40,560 bases of DNA, taken from the NCBI GenBank assembly GCA_016291595.1, contig JAEEXN010000018.1:1-40560 (forward strand), read 5' to 3'. The notes below the pieces were generated by a model. The model saw only the letters and a program-made list of their open reading frames with translations, was not told the DNA's origin and did no database searches. The stretch comes from Prevotella sp. Its GTDB lineage: Bacteria; Bacteroidota; Bacteroidia; Bacteroidales; Bacteroidaceae. This document shows, piece after piece, positions 24,824 through 33,685 of the stretch. Position numbers and translations under genes: made by a program. Each line of letters starts with the position of its first letter. Position 1 is the stretch's first letter.

Positions 24824-25294
24824 CTATTCATGATGATAAGGCTCTCCTTTAATAATAGTGCATGCACGATAAAGCTGCTCTGTAAAAAAGAGACGCACCA
24901 TTTGATGTGAAAAAGTCATCCTTGACAATGATATTCTCTCATTTGCACGTGTATATACATCTGCCGAGAAGCCGTAAGGCCCACCTATTGCAAACACAAG
25001 GCGACGTGTAGATAATTGCTTTTTCTGAAGCCATGATGCAAACTCCACACTTCTGAACTCACTGCCACGCTCGTCAAGCAAAACTAATAGATCGCCTTGT
25101 TGTACAAAACGTAATATTTGCTCTCCCTCGAATTGCTTCTGTTGTTCTTCTGTTAGTTTCTTTGTGTTTTTCAATTCCGGAATGACAGTTGTTGTGAAAG
25201 GCATATAATGACAGATACGTTCTACATAATCGTTGATACAAGCAATAAAATGCTTGTTTACTGTCTTTCCAACAAGTATAAGTTCAGTCTTCAT
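24824..25294 (-). CDS. rlmH: 23S rRNA (pseudouridine1915-N3)-methyltransferase RlmH
   Basis: A 156 aa SPOUT methyltransferase that methylates pseudouridine 1915 in helix 69 of 23S rRNA. The family is easily recognised by LLDERGSEFRSVEFASWL, the knot FAIGGPYGF and the C-terminal SRMTFSHQMVRLFFTEQLYRA plus KGEPYHHE. Length matches the family's usual 155-160. It has a TACATTTG box 100 bases upstream (minus strand 25401-25394), giving an unusually long leader for a single-gene unit. Confidence 0.97.
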   Translation of the reverse strand: MKTELILVGKTVNKHFIACINDYVERICHYMPFTTTVIPELKNTKKLTEEQQKQFEGEQILRFVQQGDLLVLLDERGSEFRSVEFASWLQKKQLSTRRLVFAIGGPYGFSADVYTRANERISLSRMTFSHQMVRLFFTEQLYRACTIIKGEPYHHE

Positions 25295-25623
25295 GAATAA
25301 TAGTTTTTATGGATATAATTACGAGATTGGAGAAATCCATAGAGATTTCATAATCATTTATGTCAGTTAATCATGCACTGTGTATAGATGTCGCAAATGT
25401 ACAAAAAAACTTGTGAAAAGCCAATTATTATTGTTTTTTTCTTCTTATTCATTATCTTCATTTGGAAATACATGTACTGATAATAGGTTTAGTATGCATA
25501 ATGTGTTTACATATAAAAAATGTAAAATAGATGATTACAATATTCTTTTTTTGATTTTTTTTTCTATCTTTGTAAGCACTATACCGAGAAATCAGCATTA
25601 ACAATTTAATACTATACAGAATT
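25295..25623. other. 329-base gap holding divergent promoters of rlmH and the phosphohexomutase gene
   Basis: AT-rich and without a believable gene. It contains the rlmH promoter on the minus strand (TACATTTG at 25401-25394, TTGG 19 bases upstream at 25424-25421) and the mutase promoter box TATCTTTG at 25565-25572 on the plus strand. The 160 bases between the two boxes show no repeat or stem I can support. Confidence 0.6.
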
Positions 25624-27372
25624 ATGGAAAATAACGCAGAACTTATCGCTCAGTGCGAGAAAAGAGCAAAACAGTGGTTAACACCTGCTTTTGACGAAGA
25701 GACACGCAAGGCCGTTCAGGCTATGCTCAGTAATGAAGACAAGACAGAACTTATAGATGCTTTCTATCGTGACCTTGAGTTTGGTACAGGAGGACTCCGT
25801 GGCATCATGGGAGCTGGTACTAACCGCATGAATAAGTATATCGTGGGCATGGCTACACAAGGTTTTGCCAATTATATTCTTAAAGCATTCCCCAACAAAC
25901 AGTGTTCTGTCGTAGTGGGGCATGACTGCCGTAACAACGGACGCATGTTTGCAGAGAGTGTTGCTGATATCTTTTCTGCCAATGGTATTAAGGTGTATCT
26001 GTTTGAGAGCCTTCGTCCTACACCAGAGATCTCGTTTGCTATCCGTCAGCTTGGATGTCAGGCAGGTGTAAATGTGACAGCTTCACACAATCCTAGAGAG
26101 TATAACGGCTACAAGGCTTATTGGGATGATGGTGCGCAAGTGCTTTCTCCCCATGACACAGGTATCATCGACGAAGTGAATAAAGTTACAATTGATGATG
26201 TGAAGTTTGAGGGAAATAAAGAACTTATTATCCCCATCGGAGGAGAGATGGACTGGGATTACATTCAGGCAGTAAAAGAGGCAATGGTAGATCAAGATGT
26301 GATTCTCCGCAACAAGGATCTTAACATTGTTTATTCCCCGATGCATGGTACAGGACGTGTCATCGTTCCAATGGCACTGCGCTCATGGGGATTCCAGAAT
26401 ATTCACGTTGTGCCTGAGCAGATGGTCATCGATGGTAATTTCCCAACTGTGGTTTCACCAAATCCTGAGAATGCAGAGGCTATGACTCTTGGAATGAAAC
26501 TGGGAACTCGTCTGAATGCAGACCTCGTAATTGCCAGCGATCCTGACGCTGACCGTCTTGCAATTGTTTGCCGCAACACCAAAGGTGAGTGGGAGATTTT
26601 GAACGGCAACCAGACCTGTATGATGTTCTCGTGGTATATCATTGCCAACAAGAAGAAACTTGGCCAATTGAAGGGGAATGAGTTCTTGGTGAAGACAATT
26701 GTGACAACAGAGGTGATAGCAGAGATTGCGAAAAAGAACGGAGTTGAACTGCGTGACTGCTACACTGGCTTCAAATGGATTGCAAATGAAATACGTAAGG
26801 ATGAAGGTGTAAAGAAGTATATTGGTGGTGGTGAGGAAAGCTTTGGATTCCTGCCATTTGATAAGGTGCGAGACAAAGATTCACCCGCTTCAATCTGCCT
26901 CATCTGTGAGATTGCCGCATGGGCAAAAGATAATGGGCGTACATTGTATGACCTGCTTATGGATATCTATGCCGAGTATGGTTTCTCGCGCGAGGTAACA
27001 ATTAATGTTGTTCGTCCTGGTAAGACTGGTGCTGATGAGATTAAGCAGATGATGACAGATTTCCGTAACAATCCTCCTAAAGAATTGGGCGGCTCGAAGA
27101 TTTGCCTTTGGAAAGACTATCAATCACTTGAGGCACGTGATGCTGATGGTAATGTGACTAAACTTGATATGCCTGCCACGTCAAATGTTCTCCAGTGGTT
27201 CTGCGAAGATGGAACAAAAGTTAGCGTACGTCCTTCAGGTACAGAGCCAAAGATTAAGTTCTATACTGAGGTGAAAGATCCTTCATTTGAATGTGCTGGA
27301 TGTTACGAGCGTTGTATGAAGGCTGCTGAGGAGAAGATAGCTGCAATCAAGAAGAGCTTGAATCTGGATTGA
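25624..27372 (+). CDS. phosphohexomutase (phosphoglucomutase/phosphomannomutase, long form)
   Basis: A 582 aa alpha-D-phosphohexomutase that moves phosphate between C1 and C6 of hexoses. All four site loops are visible: TASHNPREYNGYK with the phosphoserine Ser154, the metal loop DPDADRLAI (about 306-314), the sugar-binding GGGEESFGF (about 397-405) and the phosphate-binding RPSGTEPKIKF (about 539-549). FGTGGLRGIMG near residue 53 is typical of the PgcA-like branch. It would supply glucose-1-phosphate for nucleotide sugars and glycogen. It is monocistronic, with its own promoter box and a terminator-like stem after it. Confidence 0.93.
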   Translation: MENNAELIAQCEKRAKQWLTPAFDEETRKAVQAMLSNEDKTELIDAFYRDLEFGTGGLRGIMGAGTNRMNKYIVGMATQGFANYILKAFPNKQCSVVVGHDCRNNGRMFAESVADIFSANGIKVYLFESLRPTPEISFAIRQLGCQAGVNVTASHNPREYNGYKAYWDDGAQVLSPHDTGIIDEVNKVTIDDVKFEGNKELIIPIGGEMDWDYIQAVKEAMVDQDVILRNKDLNIVYSPMHGTGRVIVPMALRSWGFQNIHVVPEQMVIDGNFPTVVSPNPENAEAMTLGMKLGTRLNADLVIASDPDADRLAIVCRNTKGEWEILNGNQTCMMFSWYIIANKKKLGQLKGNEFLVKTIVTTEVIAEIAKKNGVELRDCYTGFKWIANEIRKDEGVKKYIGGGEESFGFLPFDKVRDKDSPASICLICEIAAWAKDNGRTLYDLLMDIYAEYGFSREVTINVVRPGKTGADEIKQMMTDFRNNPPKELGGSKICLWKDYQSLEARDADGNVTKLDMPATSNVLQWFCEDGTKVSVRPSGTEPKIKFYTEVKDPSFECAGCYERCMKAAEEKIAAIKKSLNLD

Positions 27373-27401
27373 AATTTCCAATATCTTCGAAAATAGAGTA
27401 G

Positions 27402-27433
27402 GGGGTTGACTTATTGTCAGCCCCTTATTATTA
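27402..27433 (+). terminator. terminator-like stem after the phosphohexomutase gene
   Basis: GGGGTTGAC (27402-27410) pairs with GTCAGCCCC (27416-27424), with one G-U pair, over a five-base loop. The tail TTATTATTA is only partly T-rich. Confidence 0.65.
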
Positions 27434-27524
27434 CCATGTGTTCCCAAACACTAACCCTATCAACTCTATTTTAATGGTGTGAACTAATATTTTTCATCTA
27501 TTTTGAAAAATAATCAATAAAAAA

Positions 27525-27556
27525 TTTGGTGGAATCAAAATTAACTATTACCTTTG
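27525..27556 (+). promoter_or_regulatory. promoter of the tRNA-Ser / tRNA-Glu pair
   Basis: TTTG (27525-27528), a spacer of 20 bases, TACCTTTG (27549-27556), about 45 bases before the first tRNA. One of the best promoter matches in the window. Confidence 0.85.
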
Positions 27557-27601
27557 CACTCGCATTTGAGAAACAATGCTTGGCAAAGCTAAAGCGAGCC
27601 C

Positions 27602-27691
27602 GGAAGGATGGGTGAGTGGCTGAAACCAGCAGTTTGCTAAACTGCCGTACGGGTAACCGTACCGGGGGTTCGAATCCCCCTCCTTCCGCCA
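27602..27691 (+). tRNA. tRNA-Ser(GCT), CCA encoded
   Basis: Acceptor GGAAGGA (27602-27608) pairs with TCCTTCC (27681-27687), followed by discriminator G and an encoded CCA (27689-27691). The anticodon arm is GCAGT-TTGCTAA-ACTGC, anticodon GCT, reading AGC/AGU serine codons. The long variable arm (CGTACGGGTAACCGTACC region) is the class II form expected of serine tRNA. T arm GGGGG-TTCGAAT-CCCCC. Confidence 0.95.
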
Positions 27692-27722
27692 GGGGGATGT
27701 TTCGAATAATGCACCATCAGTT

Positions 27723-27794
27723 GGTCGATTCATCTAATGGTTAGGATACAAGATTCTCAATCTTGGCATAGGGGTTCGATTCCCCTATCGACTA
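27723..27794 (+). tRNA. tRNA-Glu(CTC)
   Basis: Acceptor GGTCGAT (27723-27729) pairs with ATCGACT (27787-27793), the first pair being G-U, with discriminator A and no encoded CCA. The anticodon arm is CAAGA-TTCTCAA-TCTTG, anticodon CTC (GAG glutamate codons). D stem ATC/GAT; T arm AGGGG-TTCGATT-CCCCT. It is 34 bases after tRNA-Ser and shares its promoter and terminator. Confidence 0.88.
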
Positions 27795-27801
27795 CAAAAG
27801 G

Positions 27802-27832
27802 AGTGATATTTCGTAAGAAATGTCACTTTTTT
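27802..27832 (+). terminator. rho-independent terminator of the tRNA pair
   Basis: AGTGATATTTC (27802-27812), loop GTAA, GAAATGTCACT (27817-27827), with one T-G pair, then TTTTT. It begins only eight bases after the tRNA-Glu end. Confidence 0.88.
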
Positions 27833-27922
27833 CGTTAAATTTGTCGAAAAACATAACATTTTACTTGCATACATTCAACAATTCAATTAACTTAGCGGAC
27901 AGATTTGTTTAATTAAATTACA

Positions 27923-28717
27923 ATGAATATGAAAAAGTACATTTTATCACTTATTGCTGTGTTTTGCGTATCACTAAGCGCAACGGCTCAGAAAGTTTAC
28001 ATTGCTCCAAGCAAAAGTGCTATTGCCTATCATAAAAGCAAGGATTGTAGCTATTTGCGCAATTCGAAGAATGTGACAGACATCACCACAAAAGAAGCTA
28101 AGGAGATGGGACGACATCCATGTGTACGTTGCTATCCTGCTCAGGCAGAAGCTACCAAAAAAGCCATAGTAAAGGAGCAAGCAGAGAAGAAGGCTGCTAC
28201 AACGAAGGCTATTGCTGCAACTAAGGTTTATGCAGCTGCAGGAGGAACAAAATATCATAAGACGAATAGTTGTACCGCATTAGCAAAAAGCAAAAATGTT
28301 AAGACTCTTACTCTTGCAGATGCCAAGAAAGATCTGACTCCATGTAGTGTATGCTATGCTGCAGCTAAGAAGGCGACTCCTAAACCTGCAACTACGAAGA
28401 AAGTTGAGGCTGAAGATGTAAAGAAAGCACAAGAAGATGCAGCCAAGAAAGCTGAAGCAACAAAGGCAACAGGTACATCTAAAGTTTATGTTGCTGCCGG
28501 TGGCGCAAAATATCATAAAAAGAAGAGTTGTACTGCATTGGCTAAGAGCAAGAACATCAAGACTGTTACTCTAGCTGAGGCAAAGGCAAATATGACTCCA
28601 TGCAGTGTATGTTATACTTCAGCGAAGAAAACAGCAACAAAAGCTTCAACTACCCCAAAGAAAGCTACAGAGAAAAAGGCAACAGAAAAAAAGACTACAA
28701 CTAAGAAAGCGGCATAA
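27923..28717 (+). CDS. secreted Lys/Ala-rich protein with three Cys/His (Ada-like metal-binding) modules
   Basis: A 264 aa protein with a Sec signal peptide (1-22, cleavage after SATA or TAQ). Three copies of one module follow, at about 24-73, 101-146 and 187-232. Each has the pattern KVYxA...YHKxxxCxxLxxSKNxxxxTxxxAK...PCxxCY. The putative metal ligands are His37/Cys42/Cys67/Cys70, His112/Cys117/Cys141/Cys144 and His198/Cys203/Cys227/Cys230. The pattern resembles the Ada-type zinc-binding motif also found at the C termini of some secreted nucleases and ComEC proteins. The modules are joined by Lys/Ala/Thr-rich linkers, and the last 30 residues are a histone-H1-like Lys tail. Single gene, closed by a very strong terminator. 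Function unknown; binding of metal, DNA or peptidoglycan are guesses. No promoter box was found. Confidence 0.8.
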   Translation: MNMKKYILSLIAVFCVSLSATAQKVYIAPSKSAIAYHKSKDCSYLRNSKNVTDITTKEAKEMGRHPCVRCYPAQAEATKKAIVKEQAEKKAATTKAIAATKVYAAAGGTKYHKTNSCTALAKSKNVKTLTLADAKKDLTPCSVCYAAAKKATPKPATTKKVEAEDVKKAQEDAAKKAEATKATGTSKVYVAAGGAKYHKKKSCTALAKSKNIKTVTLAEAKANMTPCSVCYTSAKKTATKASTTPKKATEKKATEKKTTTKKAA

Positions 28718-28734
28718 TTTTGAATCTGATAATC

Positions 28735-28773
28735 AAAAATCTCTCTTTGCATCTTATGCAGAGAGAGATTTTT
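28735..28773. terminator. bidirectional terminator between the Cys/His-module gene and hisC
   Basis: An 18-base stem (28735-28752 with 28756-28773) closed by the loop CTT, starting AAAAATCTCTCT and ending AGAGAGATTTTT. A-tract on one side and T-tract on the other let it work in both directions, which suits the two convergent genes. Confidence 0.95.
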
Positions 28774-28811
28774 GTTCCTTGTCAATTAATACAATACAGA
28801 TGTTATTTCAC

Positions 28812-29846
28812 TTAATACTGTCTGAGAGCGGAAAGCAATTCATTGTTTTCACTCTTATTTCCAATAGTGATACGCAGACAGTTATTACATAATTGTACAC
28901 GAGTACGATTTCTTACAATAATTCCACGGGCAACCAAATAATCGTAAATGCGCTGAGCGTCAGTCATCTTGGCTAGGAAGAAATTCGCATCTGTAGGATA
29001 TACTCTCAAACAGCTAGGTAACAATTTGAATGCTTCAACCATTCGGTTGCGCTCAAGGAGCAAGGTTCTAACCCATTTGGTTACTTCATATGGTTCTTTC
29101 ATTGCTTCAAGTGCTTGTTGCTGGGTAAGCAGATTCACATTGTAAGGATACTTCACCTTGTTAAATAGCTGAATGATCTCTTTGTTAGCAAATGCCATTC
29201 CCATACGTATGGCAGCACATCCCCATGCTTTACTGAAAGTATTCAAAACAATCAGATTGGGGTGTTTACTCAATTCTGTCCGGAAAGATTTTTGGGAGGA
29301 AAAATCACCATACGCCTCATCTAACACAACAATTCCCTCGAATCTTATAATAGTTTTCTCGATTTCATCGCGAATGATGCTATTACCAGTAGGATTGTTA
29401 GGTGAGCAAATCCAAATCAATTTTGTGTGATTGTCGGAGGCAGCTAAAAGACGATCTGCTGTTATCTGATACTTCTCATCTAGGAGTACAGGACGGTATT
29501 CAACATCGTTAATGTCCGCACAAACCTTATACATCCCATATGTAGGCTCAATTGCGACAACGTTGTCAATTCCAGGACGGCAGAAACAGCGATAAGGAAG
29601 ATCAATTGCCTCATCACTACCATTACCAATGAAAATGCATTCTTGAGGTACCCCCTTTATTTTTGACAATTGTTTCTTTACTTCACTTTGAAGCGGATCA
29701 GGGTAACGATTGAGAGGAGCATTATATGGGTTCTCATTAGCATCGAGAAACACTCGTGCTGTATGGCCGCTATACTCATTACGGGCACTGCTATACGGTG
29801 CAAGCTTCCATATATTGGGACGGGTGAGTTCTTCTAAAGATTTCAT
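28812..29846 (-). CDS. hisC: histidinol-phosphate aminotransferase
   Basis: The PLP enzyme that converts imidazole-acetol phosphate to histidinol phosphate in histidine synthesis. Seen: the N-terminal [18 protein letters not shown] that marks HisC, the SPNNPTG turn (148-154), DEAYGDF, and the Schiff-base Lys206 in [15 protein letters not shown]. Length 344 aa is normal. Its ATG overlaps the hisD stop by four bases (29846-29843), so it is the third gene of hisG-hisD-hisC. The usual next gene of Bacteroidetes his operons, hisB, does not follow; the unit ends at the bidirectional terminator. Confidence 0.95.
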   Translation of the reverse strand: MKSLEELTRPNIWKLAPYSSARNEYSGHTARVFLDANENPYNAPLNRYPDPLQSEVKKQLSKIKGVPQECIFIGNGSDEAIDLPYRCFCRPGIDNVVAIEPTYGMYKVCADINDVEYRPVLLDEKYQITADRLLAASDNHTKLIWICSPNNPTGNSIIRDEIEKTIIRFEGIVVLDEAYGDFSSQKSFRTELSKHPNLIVLNTFSKAWGCAAIRMGMAFANKEIIQLFNKVKYPYNVNLLTQQQALEAMKEPYEVTKWVRTLLLERNRMVEAFKLLPSCLRVYPTDANFFLAKMTDAQRIYDYLVARGIIVRNRTRVQLCNNCLRITIGNKSENNELLSALRQY

Positions 29847-31129
29847 GATTCAAGTGATTTAATTCTAACCGACATGGCATTTTTATGAGCATCTAGTTGT
29901 TCATTCTCTGCCATGACCTCCACGGCACGGCCAATAGAGCGAATTCCTTCTGCGGTAAGATGCTGGAAGGTAATCTTACGGTTATAACTGTCTAAGTTAA
30001 CTCCATTATAAGCAAGGGCATATCCATGAGTAGGGAGAGTATGGTTAGTACCACTCGCATAGTCACCGGCACTCTCACATGCATAATGGCCAAGGAAAAC
30101 GCTACCTGCATTAATTACTTGAGTGGCCAATTGCGCGTAATCATCAGTTGCTATAATCAAGTGCTCAGGTGCATATGCGTTGCATAACTGCATTGCTTCT
30201 GTTTTTGATTTTACGAGAACCAATTTGCTATTTTCTAATGATCTGATAGCTATATCTTTACGATATAATTTCTCAAGTTGTACATGAATCTCTTTCTGAA
30301 CCTCTTCAAGTATCATTTCGCTTGTTGTAATCAAAATCACTTGTGAGTCTGTTCCATGCTCGGCTTGAGATAACAAGTCTGCTGCAACAAATTCTGGATT
30401 ACTTGAATCATCCGCAATTACACACACCTCACTGGGACCTGCAGGCATATCTATAGCACAATCATGCAATGAAACTTGTTGCTTTGCTGCCATCACATAT
30501 TGGTTGCCAGGCCCAAATATTTTATAAACTTTTGGAACGCTCTCAGTCCCATATGCCATTGCTCCTATTGCTTGCACACCACCAGCCTTGAAAATCTTGT
30601 CCACTCCAGCTATTTTTGCAGCAACCAGAATGGCGGGATGCACTTTACCTACGCGGTTGGGAGGTGTACAAAGAACGATTTCCCGACAACCCGCTATTTT
30701 AGCAGGTGCACTCAACATTAGAACTGTAGAAAACAATGGGGCAGTACCTCCTGGAATATATAATCCAACCTTCTCAATGGGAACACTCTTCTGCCAACAT
30801 GTTACCCCAGGCTGAGTTTCAACTTTGCTACTTGCAAAGCGCTGAGACTCATGAAAAGATACAATATTATGATGAGCAAGAAGAAGAGCGTCGCGGAGTT
30901 CTGGTGAGACAATACGCTCAGCCTCAATCATTTCATTATCTGTAACAGACAACGACTCTAACTCTACGTGGTCAAACTTTCTTTCATATTTTATGACGGC
31001 CATATCGCCATTCTGACGCACATCATTCAAAACACTACTCACTATAGTGTTTAATTGGGAGACATCCAGACACGGACGTTCCGCAATATAGCTCCAGTCT
31101 TCTTTCCGCGGGAAACGTATTATCTTCAT
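29843..31129 (-). CDS. hisD: histidinol dehydrogenase
   Basis: Catalyses the last two NAD-dependent oxidations from histidinol to histidine, with zinc. Family blocks: [82 protein letters not shown] (zinc-binding Gln-x2-His) and [10 protein letters not shown] with the catalytic Glu-His pair, then [10 protein letters not shown]. Length 428 aa is usual. It lies 45 bases after hisG and overlaps hisC by four bases. Confidence 0.97.
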   Translation of the reverse strand: MKIIRFPRKEDWSYIAERPCLDVSQLNTIVSSVLNDVRQNGDMAVIKYERKFDHVELESLSVTDNEMIEAERIVSPELRDALLLAHHNIVSFHESQRFASSKVETQPGVTCWQKSVPIEKVGLYIPGGTAPLFSTVLMLSAPAKIAGCREIVLCTPPNRVGKVHPAILVAAKIAGVDKIFKAGGVQAIGAMAYGTESVPKVYKIFGPGNQYVMAAKQQVSLHDCAIDMPAGPSEVCVIADDSSNPEFVAADLLSQAEHGTDSQVILITTSEMILEEVQKEIHVQLEKLYRKDIAIRSLENSKLVLVKSKTEAMQLCNAYAPEHLIIATDDYAQLATQVINAGSVFLGHYACESAGDYASGTNHTLPTHGYALAYNGVNLDSYNRKITFQHLTAEGIRSIGRAVEVMAENEQLDAHKNAMSVRIKSLES

Positions 31130-31174
31130 TTCTTATTGCAGACTATTCCTAATTGTAATGTAAAGCCCTTCTTT

Positions 31175-32026
31175 TTATAATATCATTTTTTCGATAGGAG
31201 TGACGAGGATACCTTGGGCACCAAGTTCTTTCAGTTTTCCAATAATCTCCCAAAAACGTTTTTGGTTGAGTACTGTGTGGACTGAGCACCATTCCTCATC
31301 AGCTAAAGGGATAATTGTTGGACTTTTCAATCCTGGTAAAACCTCAATAATCTCATTAAGCCGAATTTTGGGAACATTCATACGTACATACTTCTTGTCT
31401 TCAGCTTCACGCACTGCGGCAAAACGGAATAACATGGCCTCAAGATATGCTTTTTTCTCAGCACTAAGATGTTTGTTGGCTATCAGCAGAGCCTCGCTCT
31501 TCATTACGGTCTCAACTTCATGTAAATTGTTGCTTACCAACGTTGAGCCACTGCTCACGATATCGAATATACCGTCAGCTAAGCCAATACCAGGACTTAT
31601 CTCTACGCTTCCTGTAATAACATGAATCTCTGCATTGATGTGGTGCTTATGTAAAAATTGCTTCAAGATATATGGATAAGAAGTGGCAATCTTTTTACCT
31701 TCAAACCACTCTATTCCTGGATAGTTGATCTCCTTGGGGATGGCTAATGAGAGGCGGCATTTACTGAACCCCAGACGGTCGACAATTTCTGCATCCTCAT
31801 TGCGCTCAACAAATTCGTTTTCACCTACTATACCTAAATCAGCCACACCATTTGCTACGCTTTGAGGAATGTCATCGTCACGAAGATACAGCACCTCTAG
31901 AGGAAAATTGGAGGACTGAACTAATAGGGTACGCCTGCTGGCACTAACCTTAATATCAGCCTCAGATAGCAAATTCATCGTATCGTCAAATAAACGACCT
32001 TTCGATTGAATAGCAATACGTAACAT
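31175..32026 (-). CDS. hisG: ATP phosphoribosyltransferase, long form
   Basis: The first and feedback-controlled enzyme of histidine synthesis, joining ATP and PRPP. At 283 aa it is the long (HisZ-independent) form with a C-terminal regulatory domain (about 200-283, KIRLNEIIEVLPGLKSPTIIPL). The catalytic part shows LRIAIQSKGRL, DDIPQSVANGVADLGIVGENE and the PRPP loop DIVSSGSTLVSNNL. First gene of hisGDC, behind a TATTTTTG box about 35 bases upstream; I see no His-rich leader peptide or attenuator in this short leader. Confidence 0.96.
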   Translation of the reverse strand: MLRIAIQSKGRLFDDTMNLLSEADIKVSASRRTLLVQSSNFPLEVLYLRDDDIPQSVANGVADLGIVGENEFVERNEDAEIVDRLGFSKCRLSLAIPKEINYPGIEWFEGKKIATSYPYILKQFLHKHHINAEIHVITGSVEISPGIGLADGIFDIVSSGSTLVSNNLHEVETVMKSEALLIANKHLSAEKKAYLEAMLFRFAAVREAEDKKYVRMNVPKIRLNEIIEVLPGLKSPTIIPLADEEWCSVHTVLNQKRFWEIIGKLKELGAQGILVTPIEKMIL

Positions 32027-32061
32027 AATATAATTATCTATATTTTCTTAAAAACCGAGTG

Positions 32062-32109
32062 CAAAAATACTCATTTTTGTGAGAATGTGCAAGAAAATGA
32101 TTACTTTTG
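32062..32109. promoter_or_regulatory. divergent -7 boxes for hisG and the MltF-type gene
   Basis: Minus-strand TATTTTTG at 32069-32062 (hisG) and plus-strand TACTTTTG at 32102-32109 with TTTG 22 bases upstream (32076-32079). The second box overlaps the first possible start (TTG at 32107) of the transglycosylase frame and so rules that start out. Confidence 0.65.
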
Positions 32110-32148
32110 CATCCGATTCTGATAGAATTAGCCGGAATCCGTATAGAA

Positions 32149-33348
32149 TTGAGAATAAAAGCGTATATATATGCATTGACACTCATGGTGTTGTTTGTTT
32201 CATGCATTGGCAGGAAACAAGATGAACGTATCATCACACCATGGGGCGAGATTGCAGAGGACTCGATTCCGACGACAGACGATTTTACCATGACAGACAT
32301 GGTGACTAATGGTGAACTGATAATGTTGACTATGACTGGACCTGAGACATATTACGACTATCATGGACACGGAATGGGAACTCAATATCTTCTTTGTGAG
32401 AGATTTGCACAGAAGCTAGGAGTATCTGTGAGGGTGGAAGTGTGCAAGGATACTCTCGAGATGGTTAATAGGCTCAAACGAGGTGATGCAGATATCATAG
32501 CTTTTCTCTTACCAAAGCGTATTACTATAGGTGATAGTCTTGAAGCATGTGGCGTTAAGATAGACTCGTTAGGTTTGTCATGGGCAGTTCAAAAAAACAA
32601 TGTAGAGTTGGCTGATACACTTAACCGTTGGTATAAGCCAACTATGATAGCAGAAATAAAAAAGGAAGAGGCTTTTTTGTTGTCAGCTAAAAGTGTGAAA
32701 AGACATGTTTTTGCTCCGATGCTTAATAGGGCTAAGGGCGAGATATCACGATACGATAAGTTTTTCATGACATATGCGCCGATGGCGCGTCTTGACTGGC
32801 GTCTGATGGCAGCTCAATGTTATCAGGAGTCAACTTTTGATCCAAATGCACGCTCATGGGCAGGGGCTTGCGGTCTCATGCAGATTATGCCTGCCACCGC
32901 AGACCATTTAGGGTTGCCGCGTGAGAAAATATACGATCCGGAGGCAAACATAGCTGCGGCTGCAAGGTATATGAGTGAGTTGATGGGATATTTTAATGAT
33001 ATTCCTGCTCCAAATGAGCGAATCTATTTTGCTCTAGCATGCTACAATGGAGGCTATCATCATATTCGTGACGCTATGGCTTTAGCTCAAAAAAACGGAC
33101 GAAATCCAAAGCGTTGGAATGATGTGGCAGAATACGTTTTGAAACTCCGCGAGCCAGTTTTTTACACAGATCCTATCGTGAAACATGGCTACATGCGCGG
33201 AAACGAAACGGTTGATTATGTTGACAAAATTCGTACCCGATGGGCTGATTATCGAGGCGTGGCTCGTCCTGGGGTAATACGTAAAGGTGATGGTTTTGGA
33301 GGTCGCACTCCTCAGAAGGCAAAACGCAAATATCGTTTCCATGTTTAA
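32149..33348 (+). CDS. mltF: MltF-type membrane-bound lytic murein transglycosylase (lipoprotein)
   Basis: A 399 aa lipoprotein that cleaves peptidoglycan glycan strands. The TTG at 32149 starts a clean lipoprotein signal (RIKAYIYALTLMVLFVSC, Cys19); the frame is open upstream to a TTG at 32107, but that lies inside the promoter box. An amino-acid-binding-protein-like domain (about 50-190, YYDYHGHGMGTQYLLCERFA, GDADIIAFLL) precedes the SLT domain, whose catalytic Glu227 sits in CYQESTFDP, followed by GACGLMQIMPATA, YDPEANIAAAARYM and ALACYNGGYHHI. The two-domain order is that of MltF. It is anchored facing the periplasm and stands alone, ahead of two tRNAs. Confidence 0.9.
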   Translation: MRIKAYIYALTLMVLFVSCIGRKQDERIITPWGEIAEDSIPTTDDFTMTDMVTNGELIMLTMTGPETYYDYHGHGMGTQYLLCERFAQKLGVSVRVEVCKDTLEMVNRLKRGDADIIAFLLPKRITIGDSLEACGVKIDSLGLSWAVQKNNVELADTLNRWYKPTMIAEIKKEEAFLLSAKSVKRHVFAPMLNRAKGEISRYDKFFMTYAPMARLDWRLMAAQCYQESTFDPNARSWAGACGLMQIMPATADHLGLPREKIYDPEANIAAAARYMSELMGYFNDIPAPNERIYFALACYNGGYHHIRDAMALAQKNGRNPKRWNDVAEYVLKLREPVFYTDPIVKHGYMRGNETVDYVDKIRTRWADYRGVARPGVIRKGDGFGGRTPQKAKRKYRFHV

Positions 33349-33426
33349 GATGGTGCGGAAGCAGGGCATGATACTAGTTCTATAAAAGGCGAGGCATATA
33401 ATGTGCGAAAAAAGTGTGGAAATAAT

Positions 33427-33457
33427 TTTGTCATCTGAAAAGTTTGTTTTATCTTTG
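33427..33457 (+). promoter_or_regulatory. promoter of the tRNA-Thr / tRNA-Gly pair
   Basis: TTTG (33427-33430), 19-base spacer, TATCTTTG (33450-33457), about 43 bases before tRNA-Thr. Confidence 0.85.
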
Positions 33458-33500
33458 CATCCGTTTTCAGACATCTTATGGAATAATAAGTTGTAGGAAT

Positions 33501-33573
<73 letters not shown>

Positions 33574-33594
33574 CTTTTCTCCATCATTTTTTTT

Positions 33595-33665
33595 GCGGAA
33601 TTAGCACATCGGTAGTGCATGGGCTTCCCAAGCCTAGGAGGCGGGTTCGACTCCCGTATTCCGCT
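33595..33665 (+). tRNA. tRNA-Gly(CCC)
   Basis: Acceptor GCGGAAT (33595-33601) with ATTCCGC (33658-33664), discriminator T, no encoded CCA. Anticodon arm TGGGC-TTCCCAA-GCCTA (anticodon CCC, GGG codon), T arm GCGGG-TTCGACT-CCCGT. Lies 21 bases after tRNA-Thr and ends 20 bases before the convergent uvrA stop, with no terminator stem I can see between them. Confidence 0.94.
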
Positions 33666-33685
33666 CTATCATTTACTAGAAAAAC

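Noticed and set aside
25380..25601. A 73-codon frame between rlmH and the phosphohexomutase gene.
   Set aside because: It overlaps both promoter boxes, is AT-rich and shows no family pattern.
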